DNA of 64,000 nt, taken from the NCBI RefSeq assembly GCF_029893355.1, contig NZ_JARZAI010000011.1, positions 62,001 to 126,000 on the forward strand. Reading direction: 5' to 3'. Below the pieces are notes generated by a model, which saw only the letters and a program-made list of their open reading frames with translations, was not told the DNA's origin and did not search any database. The position numbers and the translations under genes were made by a program. Positions 1 through 7,892 of the stretch are shown here, piece by piece; positions within the stretch are counted from its first letter, which is position 1, and the number at the start of each line of letters is the position of its first letter. This stretch comes from Kitasatospora sp. MAA4 (GTDB lineage: Bacteria; Actinomycetota; Actinomycetes; Streptomycetales; Streptomycetaceae).

Positions 1-1
1 G

Positions 2-226
2 GTGGGCGCCACCGCGCACCACGAGGGCGAGGCCAGCGTGAACCGGCTGCTCGCCGAGCGGGCCCGCCGGGTGGTGGTGGCCGCCGACTCCAGCAAACTC
101 GGCCGCCGCGCCTTCGCCCGGATCTGCGGCCTCGACCGGATCGACACGCTGGTGACCGACGAGGCGGTGGACGAGGAGCTGGTCCTCGCCTTCTCCGACG
201 CCGGGGTGCGCGTGCTGGCGGTGTGA
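2..226 (+). CDS. DeoR-family transcriptional regulator, C-terminal fragment
   Basis: This is the last 74 codons of a gene that starts upstream of the window. The pattern of an Ala/Arg-rich helix, a VVVAADSSKLG strand with a catalytic-type Ser/Lys, and a later DRIDTLVTDE stretch is the end of the DeoRC effector domain, an ISOCOT sugar-phosphate-sensing fold. Such regulators usually repress carbohydrate uptake or catabolism genes. It is followed by a strong hairpin and then by a sugar-binding lipoprotein in the same direction, so a link to sugar uptake is possible. The HTH domain is not visible here. Confidence 0.75.
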   Translation: MGATAHHEGEASVNRLLAERARRVVVAADSSKLGRRAFARICGLDRIDTLVTDEAVDEELVLAFSDAGVRVLAV

Positions 227-250
227 CCTGGACCTGTGTGACCTGGACCT
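221..250. repeat. Perfect tandem duplication of 15 bp at the regulator stop codon
   Basis: The unit GTGTGACCTGGACCT occurs at 221-235 and again at 236-250. The first copy carries the last Val codon and stop of the DeoR-type gene; the second is outside the gene. It looks like a recent slippage or unequal-crossover duplication. Confidence 0.9.
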
Positions 251-284
251 CCCGGTCGGTTGCACGCTGTGCAACGCGACCGGG
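251..284 (+). terminator. Hairpin terminator after the DeoR-type gene
   Basis: A 15-nt arm (251-265) pairs with 269-284 around a 3-nt loop, with a single bulged base. It lies 25 nt after the stop codon. There is no T-tract, as is usual for streptomycete terminators. Confidence 0.65.
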
Positions 285-285
285 C

Positions 286-353
286 ACTTCGGTAACGTTC
301 GGCGGGCGGAGCCCTCTGGTGTGGACCACTGGGGGTCCGATTTGGCAACGTTT
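286..353. promoter_or_regulatory. Candidate double operator (GGYAACGTT) before the sugar-binding protein
   Basis: Two similar motifs, GGTAACGTTCGG (about 291-302) and GGCAACGTTTCGG (about 344-356), are each centred on the palindrome AACGTT and lie 52 bp apart, close to five helical turns. They are 60-115 bp upstream of the start at 410. They could bind the neighbouring DeoR-type or a LacI-type regulator. This is an inference from repetition only. Confidence 0.35.
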
Positions 354-409
354 CGGACACCCCTCGTAACCCCTGACGAGGTCCCCCCGTAGCTCGAAGG
401 CGGTCCCCC

Positions 410-1678
410 GTGTTGAACTCCCGGCTCTGTGCTGCCCTGGCGACGGCCACCCTGCTGCTCTCCGGGTGCGGAACGCTGGGGCTGGGCTCGGACGGCACGG
501 TCACCCTGAAGCTGGTCGCGGCCGACTACGGCGACAGCGAGGCGAACAGCTCCACCCACTACTGGAACGACGTGGTCAGCCGCTTCGAGGCGGCCAACCC
601 CAAGATCAAGGTCGACGTCCAGGTGCTCGCCTGGACCGACATCGACGCCAAGGTCGCCGCGATGGTCAAGTCCGGCCACTCGCCCGACATCGTGCAGACC
701 GGCGGCTTCGCCGACAAGGCGCAGGCCAACGAGCTCTACCCGGTGCGCGAGGTCCTCTCGATGGACACCGAGGCGAACCTGCTGAACGTCTTCGACCAGG
801 CCGGGCAGGTGCTCGGCACCCAGTACGGCATGCCGTTCGTCTCCTCCTCGCGGGCCTTCTTCTACAACAAGGCGATCTTCGCGCAGGCCGGCATCAGCCA
901 GCCGCCGGTCACCTGGGCCGACCTGAAGGCGGACGCCGACCTGATCCGCGCCAAGGTGCCCGGCGTCACCCCGTACGCGCTGCCGCTGGGGCCCGAGGAG
1001 GCCCAGGCCGAGTCGATGATGTGGATCAACAGCGGCGGCGGCCAACTCGCCGACGACGCGGGGAACTACGCCCTCAACAGCTCGCAGAACATCAACACCT
1101 TCACCTGGCTGCGCACCAACCTGGTGGAGACCCACGACACCTACCCCGACCCGTCGACGGTGGACCGCGGGAAGGCCTTCGCCGACTTCGCGGCCGGCAA
1201 GGTGGCGATGCTCAACGGCCACCCCACGCTGATCCAGCAGGCCGCCCAGGGCAAGATCGACTACGGCACCGCGCCGATCCCGCGCAAGGACGCGGCCGCC
1301 AAGCCCACCACGCTGGGCGTTGCCGACTGGATGATGGCCTTCACGGCGAACGGGCACCGGGACCAGATCCGGACCTTCCTCAACTTCGCCTACCTCAAGC
1401 AGAACATGCTCAAGCTCGACGAGACGTACAACTTCCTGCCGGTCACCCAGGACAGCCTGGACGCCATGACCGCCGGCGGGCAGCACAACGACCTCAAGCC
1501 CTTCCTCGACGCGCTGCCCAACGCCAGCTTCTACCCGTACGGCGACCCGGCCTGGGACACCGTCAGCGGACGGCTCAAGAAGGACATCGGCAAGGCCGTC
1601 AAGGGCGACCCGGGCCAGCAGCTCGGCACGCTGGAGCAGTACGCGACGGACCAGGCCAAGAGCGCCCGCCAGCAGTAG
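410..1678 (+). CDS. ABC-transporter sugar-binding lipoprotein (family 1 solute-binding protein)
   Basis: A 422-aa protein with a short signal peptide and the lipobox LLLSGC (Cys at about residue 20), so it should be lipid-anchored outside the membrane. The body has typical family-1 features: an early strand-helix pair ending in VVSRFEAANPKIKVDVQV, the GHSPDIVQTGG segment, and a hinge around MPFVSSSRAFFYNK. These proteins capture oligosaccharides or polyols for an ABC importer. No permease or ATPase gene follows, so it is an orphan that must use a transporter encoded elsewhere, or the permeases have been lost. Start is GTG at 410. Its position before the trehalose genes makes a disaccharide ligand plausible but unproven. 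Confidence 0.85.
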   Translation: MLNSRLCAALATATLLLSGCGTLGLGSDGTVTLKLVAADYGDSEANSSTHYWNDVVSRFEAANPKIKVDVQVLAWTDIDAKVAAMVKSGHSPDIVQTGGFADKAQANELYPVREVLSMDTEANLLNVFDQAGQVLGTQYGMPFVSSSRAFFYNKAIFAQAGISQPPVTWADLKADADLIRAKVPGVTPYALPLGPEEAQAESMMWINSGGGQLADDAGNYALNSSQNINTFTWLRTNLVETHDTYPDPSTVDRGKAFADFAAGKVAMLNGHPTLIQQAAQGKIDYGTAPIPRKDAAAKPTTLGVADWMMAFTANGHRDQIRTFLNFAYLKQNMLKLDETYNFLPVTQDSLDAMTAGGQHNDLKPFLDALPNASFYPYGDPAWDTVSGRLKKDIGKAVKGDPGQQLGTLEQYATDQAKSARQQ

Positions 1679-1690
1679 CACACTTGCGGT

Positions 1691-1924
1691 ATGAGTGGTG
1701 GAGAACTGAGCGAGCGCGAGATCGCCGTGCTGGCCCTGGAGGGCCGGGCCTGGCGGACCCAGGGGGCCAAGGAGCAGGCGGTCCGGGAGGAGCTGGGGAT
1801 CTCCAGCACCCGGTACTACCAGCTGTTGAACGGCCTGCTGGACCGGGAGGAGGCGGTCGCGCACGCCCCGGTGCTGGTCTACCGGCTGCGCCGGATCCGC
1901 GACGCCCGCCGCGCCGAGCGTTAG
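1691..1924 (+). CDS. DUF3263 protein
   Basis: A 77-aa cytoplasmic protein beginning 12 nt after the lipoprotein stop. It carries the signature SEREIAVLALEGRAW at residues 7-21, then a helix-turn-helix-like segment (KEQAVREELGISSTRYYQLLN), followed by an Arg-rich tail. This matches DUF3263, a small actinobacterial family that resembles a sigma-70 region-4-type HTH. Function is unknown; a small DNA-binding role is the natural guess. The tight spacing suggests cotranscription with the preceding gene. Confidence 0.8.
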   Translation: MSGGELSEREIAVLALEGRAWRTQGAKEQAVREELGISSTRYYQLLNGLLDREEAVAHAPVLVYRLRRIRDARRAER

Positions 1925-1954
1925 GGGCGGGCGGGCCTGGGTAGGGTCGCTGCC

Positions 1955-2806
1955 ATGGGCCCTGCTGCGTTCGAACCGAGCACACCGTCCGGCCGCGCGG
2001 GGCTGGCAGCCCTGCTGGCGGCACCCGCCGAGGCGGTCGTCGCGCTGGACTTCGACGGCACGCTGGCCCCGATCGTCGCCGATCCCGAGCAGGCCCGCGC
2101 CCACCCCGGCGCGGTCCCCGTGCTGGCCGAGCTGGCACCGCTGGTGCGCGCGGTGGTGGTGGTGACCGGCCGCCCGGCGCAGGACGCCGTCCGGCTCGGT
2201 GGCTTCGCGCGGGTGCCCGGCCTTGAGCACCTGGTGGTGCTGGGCCACTACGGCGCCGAGCGCTGGGACGCGGCGACCGGGGAGCTGCGGGCCACCCAGG
2301 TGCACCCGGGGGTGGCCGGGATCCGGGCCGGACTGCCGCCGCTGCTCAAGGAGTTGGGGGCTCCCGAGGGCACCTGGACGGAGGACAAGGGCCGTTCGCT
2401 GGCGGTCCACACCCGGCGCACCGCCGATCCGGACGCCGCCCTGGAGCGACTGCGCGAGCCGCTCGCCGAGCTCGCCGCCGCGCACGGCCTGGTGGTCGAA
2501 CCCGGCCGGATGGTCGTGGAGTTGCGCCCGCCGGGGGTCGACAAGGGAGCCGCCCTGACGGAGTTCCTGCGGGCGGTGGGCGCCGGCTCGGTGCTCTACG
2601 CCGGTGACGACCTCGGCGATCTGGCCGCCTACGCGGCGGTGCGCGAGCTGCGCGCCGAGGGCCTTCCCGGACTGCTGGTCTGCGCCGGCCCGGTGACCGG
2701 CGAGTCGCCGGTGCGCGAGGTGGCCGAACAGGCGGACCTGGTGGTGCCCGGGCCCGGCGGGGTGGTCGCGCTGCTGGAGAACCTCTATACGAGCGCGTCC
2801 AGTTGA
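1955..2806 (+). CDS. otsB: Trehalose-6-phosphate phosphatase
   Basis: A 283-aa HAD-superfamily enzyme that removes phosphate from trehalose 6-phosphate. HAD motif I is LDFDGTLAP at about residues 30-38 (nucleophile and acid Asp), motif II is VVVTGRP, and the C-terminal motif is YAGDDLGDLAAY, which supplies the Mg-binding acids. Its 3' end overlaps by 22 bp with the convergent synthase gene otsA, so the two steps of trehalose synthesis sit tail to tail rather than in one operon. The start at 1955 (ATG) is 30 nt after the DUF3263 stop. Confidence 0.93.
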   Translation: MGPAAFEPSTPSGRAGLAALLAAPAEAVVALDFDGTLAPIVADPEQARAHPGAVPVLAELAPLVRAVVVVTGRPAQDAVRLGGFARVPGLEHLVVLGHYGAERWDAATGELRATQVHPGVAGIRAGLPPLLKELGAPEGTWTEDKGRSLAVHTRRTADPDAALERLREPLAELAAAHGLVVEPGRMVVELRPPGVDKGAALTEFLRAVGAGSVLYAGDDLGDLAAYAAVRELRAEGLPGLLVCAGPVTGESPVREVAEQADLVVPGPGGVVALLENLYTSASS

Positions 2807-4230
2807 TCGAGGAACCACTGCTGAGGGGATAGCGCGACGGCCGCCGCGGCCAGCCGCTTGGTCCGCTCGGTCCGCTCGTCGGCCGGCATCGACAGCGCGC
2901 GGTGCAGCGCCTCGGCGGTGGCGACCACGTCGTACGGGTTGATCGTCAACGCGTCCTCGGCGAGCTCCGCGTGGGCACCCGCCTCGCGGGAGAGCACCAG
3001 CGCGCAGCCCTGGTCGCTGACCACCGGGATCTCCTTGGCGACCAGGTTCATGCCGTCCCGGATCGGGTTGACCAGAGCCACGTCGGCGAGCCGGTAGGCG
3101 GCCAGCGAGCGGGCGAAGTCGTCCTCGACCTGGAGTATCAGCGGCTGCCAACTCATCGTTCCGAACTCGGTGTTGATCTCCTCGCTGATCCGCCGTACGG
3201 CCGCGGTGTAGGAGCGGTACTCGGCCAGGTCCTGCCGCGAGGGGTAGGCGAAGGCGACGTGCACCACCCGCTCGCGCCACTCGGGCCGGGTGCGCAGCAG
3301 ATGGCGGTAGGCCAGCAGCCCGCGCACGATGTTCTTGCTCAGCTCGGTGCGGTCCACCCGCACGATGGTCTTCCGCTCGCCCACCGCGCGGCGCAGTGCG
3401 GCCAACCGCTCGTCCACGTCGGGTCGGTGGGCCCGCTCGCGGAGGAACTCGCCGTCCGCGCCCAGGCTGTGCACGCCGAGCTTGGTGGTGCGGCCCTGGA
3501 AGGTGACCGAGAGGTCGACTCGGTCGACCTGCGCGCCCAGCAGCTCCGCGCAGCAGTCCGCGAAGGCGGTCGCCCAGCGGCGGGTGTGGAAGCCGGCCCG
3601 GTCGGCGCCGAGCACGCCGGTCAGCACCTGCGCGGCGATGTCGTCGGGCAGCAGCCGGAAGTAGTCGACCGGGGCCCAGGGGATGTGCGAGAAGTAGCCG
3701 ATCCGCAGGTCCGGGCGCAGCTCGCGGAGCAGTGCCGGGGTCAGCGCGAGGTGGTAGTCCTGCACCAGCACCGCCGCGCCCGGCGCGGCCTCGGCGGCCA
3801 GCGCCCGCGCGAAGGCGGCGTTGTACTCCTCGAAGGAGGCCCATTGCTCGCGGAAGCCGGCGTCGAAGGACGGCGCGGTCGGGGTGTCGTACAGCAGGTG
3901 GTGGACGAACCACAGGGTGGAGTTGGCGATCCCGTTGTACGCCTGGTCGAAGACGGCGGGATCGATGTCCAGCATGCGGACGGCCTGCCCGCCGACGTCG
4001 AAGCCGCCGCGGTCCAGCCGGCCCTGCGGGGACTGCCGGGCGGCCGCCCGGTCGGCCTCGCCCAGCGCCGCGCAGACCCAGACCGCGTTCGGGTCCTCGA
4101 TCGCGGAGAGCCCGGAGACCAGGCCCCCACCGCCGCGCCGCAGGGTCAGCGTCCCGTCCGGCGAGCTGCTGAAGGAGACCGGACCCCGGTTGGAGGCCAC
4201 CAGAATGCGTGCGGTCGTCAGTTCGGCCAT
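2785..4230 (-). CDS. otsA: Trehalose-6-phosphate synthase
   Basis: A 481-aa GT20 glycosyltransferase making trehalose 6-phosphate from a nucleotide-glucose and glucose 6-phosphate. Visible motifs are ILVASNRGP near the N-terminus, RRGGGGLVSGL (glucose-6-phosphate loop), LVQDYHLALTPALLRE, GYFSHIPWAP, RVDRTELSKN and the C-terminal REAGAHAELAEDALTINPYD segment. I start it at ATG 4230 (MAELTTARI), because the 11 codons upstream do not resemble the family. It ends 22 bp inside the 3' end of otsB, so any readthrough would make antisense RNA. Confidence 0.93.
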   Translation of the reverse strand: MAELTTARILVASNRGPVSFSSSPDGTLTLRRGGGGLVSGLSAIEDPNAVWVCAALGEADRAAARQSPQGRLDRGGFDVGGQAVRMLDIDPAVFDQAYNGIANSTLWFVHHLLYDTPTAPSFDAGFREQWASFEEYNAAFARALAAEAAPGAAVLVQDYHLALTPALLRELRPDLRIGYFSHIPWAPVDYFRLLPDDIAAQVLTGVLGADRAGFHTRRWATAFADCCAELLGAQVDRVDLSVTFQGRTTKLGVHSLGADGEFLRERAHRPDVDERLAALRRAVGERKTIVRVDRTELSKNIVRGLLAYRHLLRTRPEWRERVVHVAFAYPSRQDLAEYRSYTAAVRRISEEINTEFGTMSWQPLILQVEDDFARSLAAYRLADVALVNPIRDGMNLVAKEIPVVSDQGCALVLSREAGAHAELAEDALTINPYDVVATAEALHRALSMPADERTERTKRLAAAAVALSPQQWFLDQLDALV

Positions 4231-4249
4231 AACTCCAACCTTGCCGTGG

Positions 4250-5263
4250 TCAGGGGGTGGCAAACCCCCGGTACTCCTCGACCTCGATCATCGGCGGGCG
4301 TTCCAGCGCGATCACCGGGTGGCTGTCGGCGGTGAAGGCGCGGGTCCGGGCGTCCCGGGAGAACTGGGTCAGCACCGGTCGGGCGAGGTCCTCGGCGGCC
4401 TTCAGGCGGTGCGTGCGGTCCAGACGCTCCAGCGCGGTGCGGTAGATCGTGGCGGCCATCCGGCCCAGCGCCTGGCCGTCCTGGTGGCGGTGGTGGCGCA
4501 CGCCGACGTCCACCTGGGCCAGTGCGTCCAGGCCGGCCAGCTCCAGGGCGTCCACCAGCAGGCCCAGTTCGACGCCGTAGCCGGTCGGGAAGTGCAGCCG
4601 CTCCAGCAGCGAGCGGCGGGCCGCGTACTCGCCGCCGAGCGGCTGGACGAAGCCGGCCAGCTGCGGCCAGTGCAGGTTGAGCAGCGGCCGGGCCACCAGC
4701 TCGGTCACCCGGCCGCCACCGGCTGCCACGACCGCGCCCTCGGTCTCCAGCGGACGGTCGTACATCGCCTTGACCAGCTGGATCGCCGGATCGGTGAGCA
4801 GCGGGCCGACGATCCCGGAGACGAAGGTCGGGTCGAACTCGCGCAGGTCGGCGTCGACGAAGCAGACGATCTCGCCGGAGGTCACCAGCAGCGAGCGCCA
4901 CAGCACCTCGCCCTTGCCGGGTACGGCGGGAAGCCGCGGCAGGATCGTGTCGCGGTGCACCACCCTGGCGCCGGCCGCCGCCGCGACCTCGGCCGTCCGG
5001 TCCTTCGAGCCGGAGTCGACCACCACCAGCTCGTCCACCAGCGGCAGCCGTTCCATCAGCTCGCGGCGGATCACCGCGACGATCTCGCCGACCGTGGACT
5101 CCTCGTCCAGCGCGGGCAGCACCACGCTCACCGTGCCCGCCCGCCCGGCGGCCCGCTTGGCCGCGAGCAGCGCGGACTCGGGCCGGTCGGCCGCCGTCCA
5201 GGAGCGGCGGCGCAGCCAGGATGCGGCTTCCGGGAGTAGTGCGGGACTCTGCTCGGCTGGCAA
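4250..5263 (-). CDS. gpgS: Glucosyl-3-phosphoglycerate synthase
   Basis: A 337-aa family-2-like (GT81) glycosyltransferase. It has VSVVLPALDEESTVGEIV, the VVVDSGSKDRT substrate loop, a KGEVLWRSL segment and the DxD metal site in VCFVDADLREF. The C-terminal part contains GYGVELGLLVDAL, typical of GpgS. The product, glucosyl-3-phosphoglycerate, leads to glucosylglycerate, a compatible solute, or to methylglucose polysaccharides. It ends 19 nt upstream of the otsA start on the same strand, so otsA and gpgS may form an operon for osmolyte synthesis. The matching phosphatase gene (gpgP) is not in the window. Confidence 0.88.
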   Translation of the reverse strand: MPAEQSPALLPEAASWLRRRSWTAADRPESALLAAKRAAGRAGTVSVVLPALDEESTVGEIVAVIRRELMERLPLVDELVVVDSGSKDRTAEVAAAAGARVVHRDTILPRLPAVPGKGEVLWRSLLVTSGEIVCFVDADLREFDPTFVSGIVGPLLTDPAIQLVKAMYDRPLETEGAVVAAGGGRVTELVARPLLNLHWPQLAGFVQPLGGEYAARRSLLERLHFPTGYGVELGLLVDALELAGLDALAQVDVGVRHHRHQDGQALGRMAATIYRTALERLDRTHRLKAAEDLARPVLTQFSRDARTRAFTADSHPVIALERPPMIEVEEYRGFATP

Positions 5264-5396
5264 ATCTCGCTCCTTGTCTGGTCCATCTCGCGTTGCGGAC
5301 GGTCGAGGCCGTGACGCGGGCCTTCGGATACAGTCTTCGTACAGCGGTCAGACCTTCGCACGCCGGGGTCGGCCGCACCGCATGACCACAACTTCA

Positions 5397-5537
5397 CAGA
5401 GCTCATCCAGAGGGACTGAGGGAACGGCCCGTCGAAGTCCCGGCAACCTTCTCGCACGGCTACTGACCACTTCGCTGGTCGAGGCCCCGGCGGGACAGGT
5501 GCCAATTCCGTCCTGTGTCGCAACCGCGGCACGGGGA
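5397..5537 (+). promoter_or_regulatory. SAM-I (S-box) riboswitch upstream of thrC
   Basis: The leader shows the S-box hallmarks in order: AGAGGGACTGAGGGAACGGCCC (the P1/P2 core with GAGGGAnTG, about 5409-5430), GAAGTCCCGGCAACC (about 5434-5448), a variable P3 hairpin, and then GGTGCCAATTCCGTCC (about 5499-5514), where GGTGCnAATTCC is the conserved J3/4-P4 element. It ends just before the thrC ribosome binding site, so control is probably at translation initiation. High S-adenosylmethionine would switch the gene off. Confidence 0.9.
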
Positions 5538-5563
5538 AGATGAGGAGAGAGGCCTCCGCCATC

Positions 5564-6847
5564 ATGGCTGTTGACGCACCCGCACCCACTTCTTCGACCG
5601 TAGACCTCGGTCCCGCCGCCGCGCTGTCCTGTCGCGAGTGCGGCACCCGCTTCGAGCTCGGCCCGATCTTCGCCTGCGTCGAGTGCTTCGGCCCGCTGGA
5701 GATCGCCTACGACTTCGGCTCGTACGAGGCCGAGGAGCTGCGCAAGCGGATCGAGTCCGGCCCGGCGTCCATCTGGCGATACGCGCCGCTGCTGCCCGTT
5801 CCGGCCGACGTCGCCGACAAGCCCAACCTGAACCCGGGCTGGACCCCGCTGGTGAAGGCCGACAACCTGGGCCGCGAACTCGGCTTCACCGCCCAGCTGC
5901 ACGTCAAGGACGACTCGGGCAACCCGACCCACTCCTTCAAGGACCGGGTGGTGGCCTGCGCGATCGAGGCGGCCCGCGCCTTCGACTTCACCACGCTGTC
6001 CTGCTCCTCGACCGGCAACCTGGCCGGCGCGGTGGGGGCCGCGGCCGCCCGGGCCGGCTTCAAGTCCTGCGTCTTCATCCCGCACGACCTGGAGCAGGGC
6101 AAGGTCGTGATGGCCGGTGTCTACGGCGGCGAGCTGGTCGGCATCAAGGGCAACTACGACGACGTGAACCGGTTCTGCTCGGAGCTGATCGGCGACCCGG
6201 CCGGCGAGGGCTGGGGCTTCGTCAACGTCAACCTCCGGCCGTACTACGGCGAGGGCTCCAAGACCCTGGCGTACGAGATCTGCGAGCAGCTGGGCTGGCG
6301 GCTGCCCGAGCAGCTGGTCATCCCGATCGCCTCGGGCTCCCAGCTCACCAAGATCGACAAGGGGCTGCAGGAGCTGATCAAGCTCGGCCTGGTCGAGGAC
6401 CGGCCGTACAAGATCTTCGGCGCCCAGGCGGCCGGCTGCTCACCGGTCTCGGCGGCGTTCAAGGCGGGCCACGACGTGATCCGCCCGGTCAAGCCGGACA
6501 CCATCGCCAAGTCGCTGGCGATCGGCAACCCGGCGGACGGGCCGTACGTGCTGGACATCGCCCGCCGCACCGGCGGCGCGGTCGAGGACGTCACCGACAC
6601 CGAGGTGGTGGAGGCGATCCGGCTGCTGGCCCGCACCGAGGGCATCTTCGCCGAGACGGCGGGCGGCGTGACCATCGGCGTGCTCAAGAAGCTGGTGGAG
6701 AACGGGCTGCTCGACCCGTCGAAGGAGACCGTCGCGATCAACACCGGCGACGGCCTGAAGACGCTGGACGCGGTCTCCGACGCGGGCCTGACCGCCACCA
6801 TCCAGCCCACCCTGGAGTCCTTCCGCGCCGCCGGCCTGGCGTCCTGA
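5564..6847 (+). CDS. thrC: Threonine synthase
   Basis: A 427-aa PLP enzyme converting O-phosphohomoserine to threonine. The N-terminus has an extended form with four Cys (23, 26, 38, 41) that probably bind zinc. The PLP lysine is Lys126 in THSFKDR, and the phosphate-binding loop is SSTGNLAGA. I chose ATG 5564 because a GAGGAGAGAGG ribosome binding site lies just upstream; an in-frame ATG 24 nt earlier would bury that site. The riboswitch before it senses SAM. O-phosphohomoserine is the branch point between threonine and methionine, which explains SAM control of this gene. Confidence 0.95.
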   Translation: MAVDAPAPTSSTVDLGPAAALSCRECGTRFELGPIFACVECFGPLEIAYDFGSYEAEELRKRIESGPASIWRYAPLLPVPADVADKPNLNPGWTPLVKADNLGRELGFTAQLHVKDDSGNPTHSFKDRVVACAIEAARAFDFTTLSCSSTGNLAGAVGAAAARAGFKSCVFIPHDLEQGKVVMAGVYGGELVGIKGNYDDVNRFCSELIGDPAGEGWGFVNVNLRPYYGEGSKTLAYEICEQLGWRLPEQLVIPIASGSQLTKIDKGLQELIKLGLVEDRPYKIFGAQAAGCSPVSAAFKAGHDVIRPVKPDTIAKSLAIGNPADGPYVLDIARRTGGAVEDVTDTEVVEAIRLLARTEGIFAETAGGVTIGVLKKLVENGLLDPSKETVAINTGDGLKTLDAVSDAGLTATIQPTLESFRAAGLAS

Positions 6848-6883
6848 CCACCTCGAAGCCCGTCGAAAGCTAGGAGATCCCCC

Positions 6884-7162
6884 ATGAGCTCCACCGTCCG
6901 CATCCCGACCATCCTGCGCACCTACACCGGCGGCAGGTCCGAGGTCCCCGCCGAGGGCGCCACGCTGGCCGAGGTCGTCAGCGACCTGGAGAAGAACCAC
7001 CCGGGCATCAGCGCCCGGATTCTGGACGACTCCGGCAAGCTGCGTCGCTTCGTGAACGTCTATGTGAACGACGACGACGTGCGTTTCGCCGAGGGCCTGG
7101 GCACCGTGATCGCCGACGGCGCGGGGATCTCGATCATCCCCGCGGTGGCCGGCGGCTGCTGA
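6884..7162 (+). CDS. MoaD/ThiS/CysO-like sulfur-carrier protein with a GGC tail
   Basis: A 92-aa ubiquitin-fold protein, 36 nt after thrC and probably in its operon. Residues 3-13 form the first beta strand; NVYVNDDDVRFAEGLGT and ISIIPAVAGG are the typical MoaD2/CysO end. Carriers of this family act when their C-terminal diglycine is activated as an acyl-adenylate and then a thiocarboxylate. Here the gene encodes one extra residue, Cys92, after GlyGly, so the raw product would need trimming by a JAMM-type protease. Related CysO proteins feed sulfur to O-phosphoserine for cysteine synthesis. No partner enzyme is adjacent. An AGGAG ribosome binding site precedes ATG 6884. Confidence 0.85.
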   Translation: MSSTVRIPTILRTYTGGRSEVPAEGATLAEVVSDLEKNHPGISARILDDSGKLRRFVNVYVNDDDVRFAEGLGTVIADGAGISIIPAVAGGC

Positions 7163-7173
7163 AGTCCCACCGT

Positions 7174-7224
7174 CCGCAGGGCGCCCCGAGCCTGACTTCT
7201 CGTCAGGCCCGCGGCGCCCTGCGG
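7174..7224 (+). terminator. Nested hairpin terminator after the sulfur-carrier gene
   Basis: Outer arms 7174-7185 and 7213-7224 are perfect 12-bp complements. Inside them GCCTGAC and GTCAGGC form a second perfect 7-bp stem. It starts 11 nt after the stop codon. Confidence 0.85.
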
Positions 7225-7640
7225 CGTGTCCGCGGCCGGGTCCGCCAGGGCATAGGCTTCGTCCGGCCGGTGAGACGTCCCGTCCGGCGTTCCGTTCGAA
7301 CATGTCGGCGACGTGTCAGAATTCCTCGGACAATTCGCACGATTGGTCCGCTATGCCCGGCATGAATTGCTGAGTTCTGTCGCATTCATCCCCGAAAGTC
7401 CCTTAAAGGCGTTCCTGAATTCCCCGCCAGTGGGCCTGTTGCAGAGGGCTTCGATACGGATACATTCAGCCGCGGTCGACGCATCCGTCCCTGCCAACGG
7501 CGCCAACTGGCGTTCGGGGGTTGGGCGCTGCGGCGTTCAGGGCTGCGCTCCGGGGGGTATCCCGAGCCGGTCCGACCAGAGACCCGGGCCCGCGACCTGC
7601 GGACCTGTGAAGGGCCAGCACAGTACTAGGGGAGTTCGGA
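7225..7640 (+). other. Gene-free 416-bp leader upstream of the cold-shock gene
   Basis: No credible gene lies here. The first part, around 7320-7420, is noticeably AT-richer than its surroundings, with several GAATT-type runs. The part nearer the gene is GC-rich with short inverted repeats. A long structured 5' leader is common for cold-shock genes. The cold-shock start is preceded by AGGGGAG (about 7628-7634). I cannot point to a defined promoter. Confidence 0.5.
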
Positions 7641-7847
7641 ATGGCTCAGGGCACCGTCAAGTGGTTCAACGCGGAGAAGGGCTACGGCTTCATCGCGGTC
7701 GACGGTGGTGCGGACGTGTTCGTCCACTACAGCGCGATCCAGATGGACGGCTACCGCACCCTCGAGGAGGGCCAGCGGGTCGAGTTCGAGATCTCCCAGG
7801 GACAGAAGGGCCCGCAGGCGGACATGGTCCGTGCGCCCGCGGTCTGA
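7641..7847 (+). CDS. Cold-shock protein, CspA family
   Basis: A 68-aa single cold-shock domain: GTVKWFNAEKGYGFI is RNP1 and VFVHYSAI is RNP2. These small OB-fold proteins bind single-stranded RNA or DNA and act as RNA chaperones. It is a complete standalone gene between a long leader and a strong terminator, so it is probably monocistronic. A second, longer cold-shock protein is encoded at 25591-25974. Confidence 0.95.
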   Translation: MAQGTVKWFNAEKGYGFIAVDGGADVFVHYSAIQMDGYRTLEEGQRVEFEISQGQKGPQADMVRAPAV

Positions 7848-7892
7848 CCTTTCCGAACCTCGGAACCTCGGCTCGCTCGCGGGCTGGTGATC

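Noticed and set aside
2902..4335. Long open frames antisense to otsA and similar long frames antisense to or out of phase with groEL, helR, XPB and the helicase/WYL gene
   Set aside because: At this GC content long open frames arise opposite or beside real genes. Their translations are Arg/Gly/Pro-rich with no motifs, while the frames I kept carry clear family motifs.
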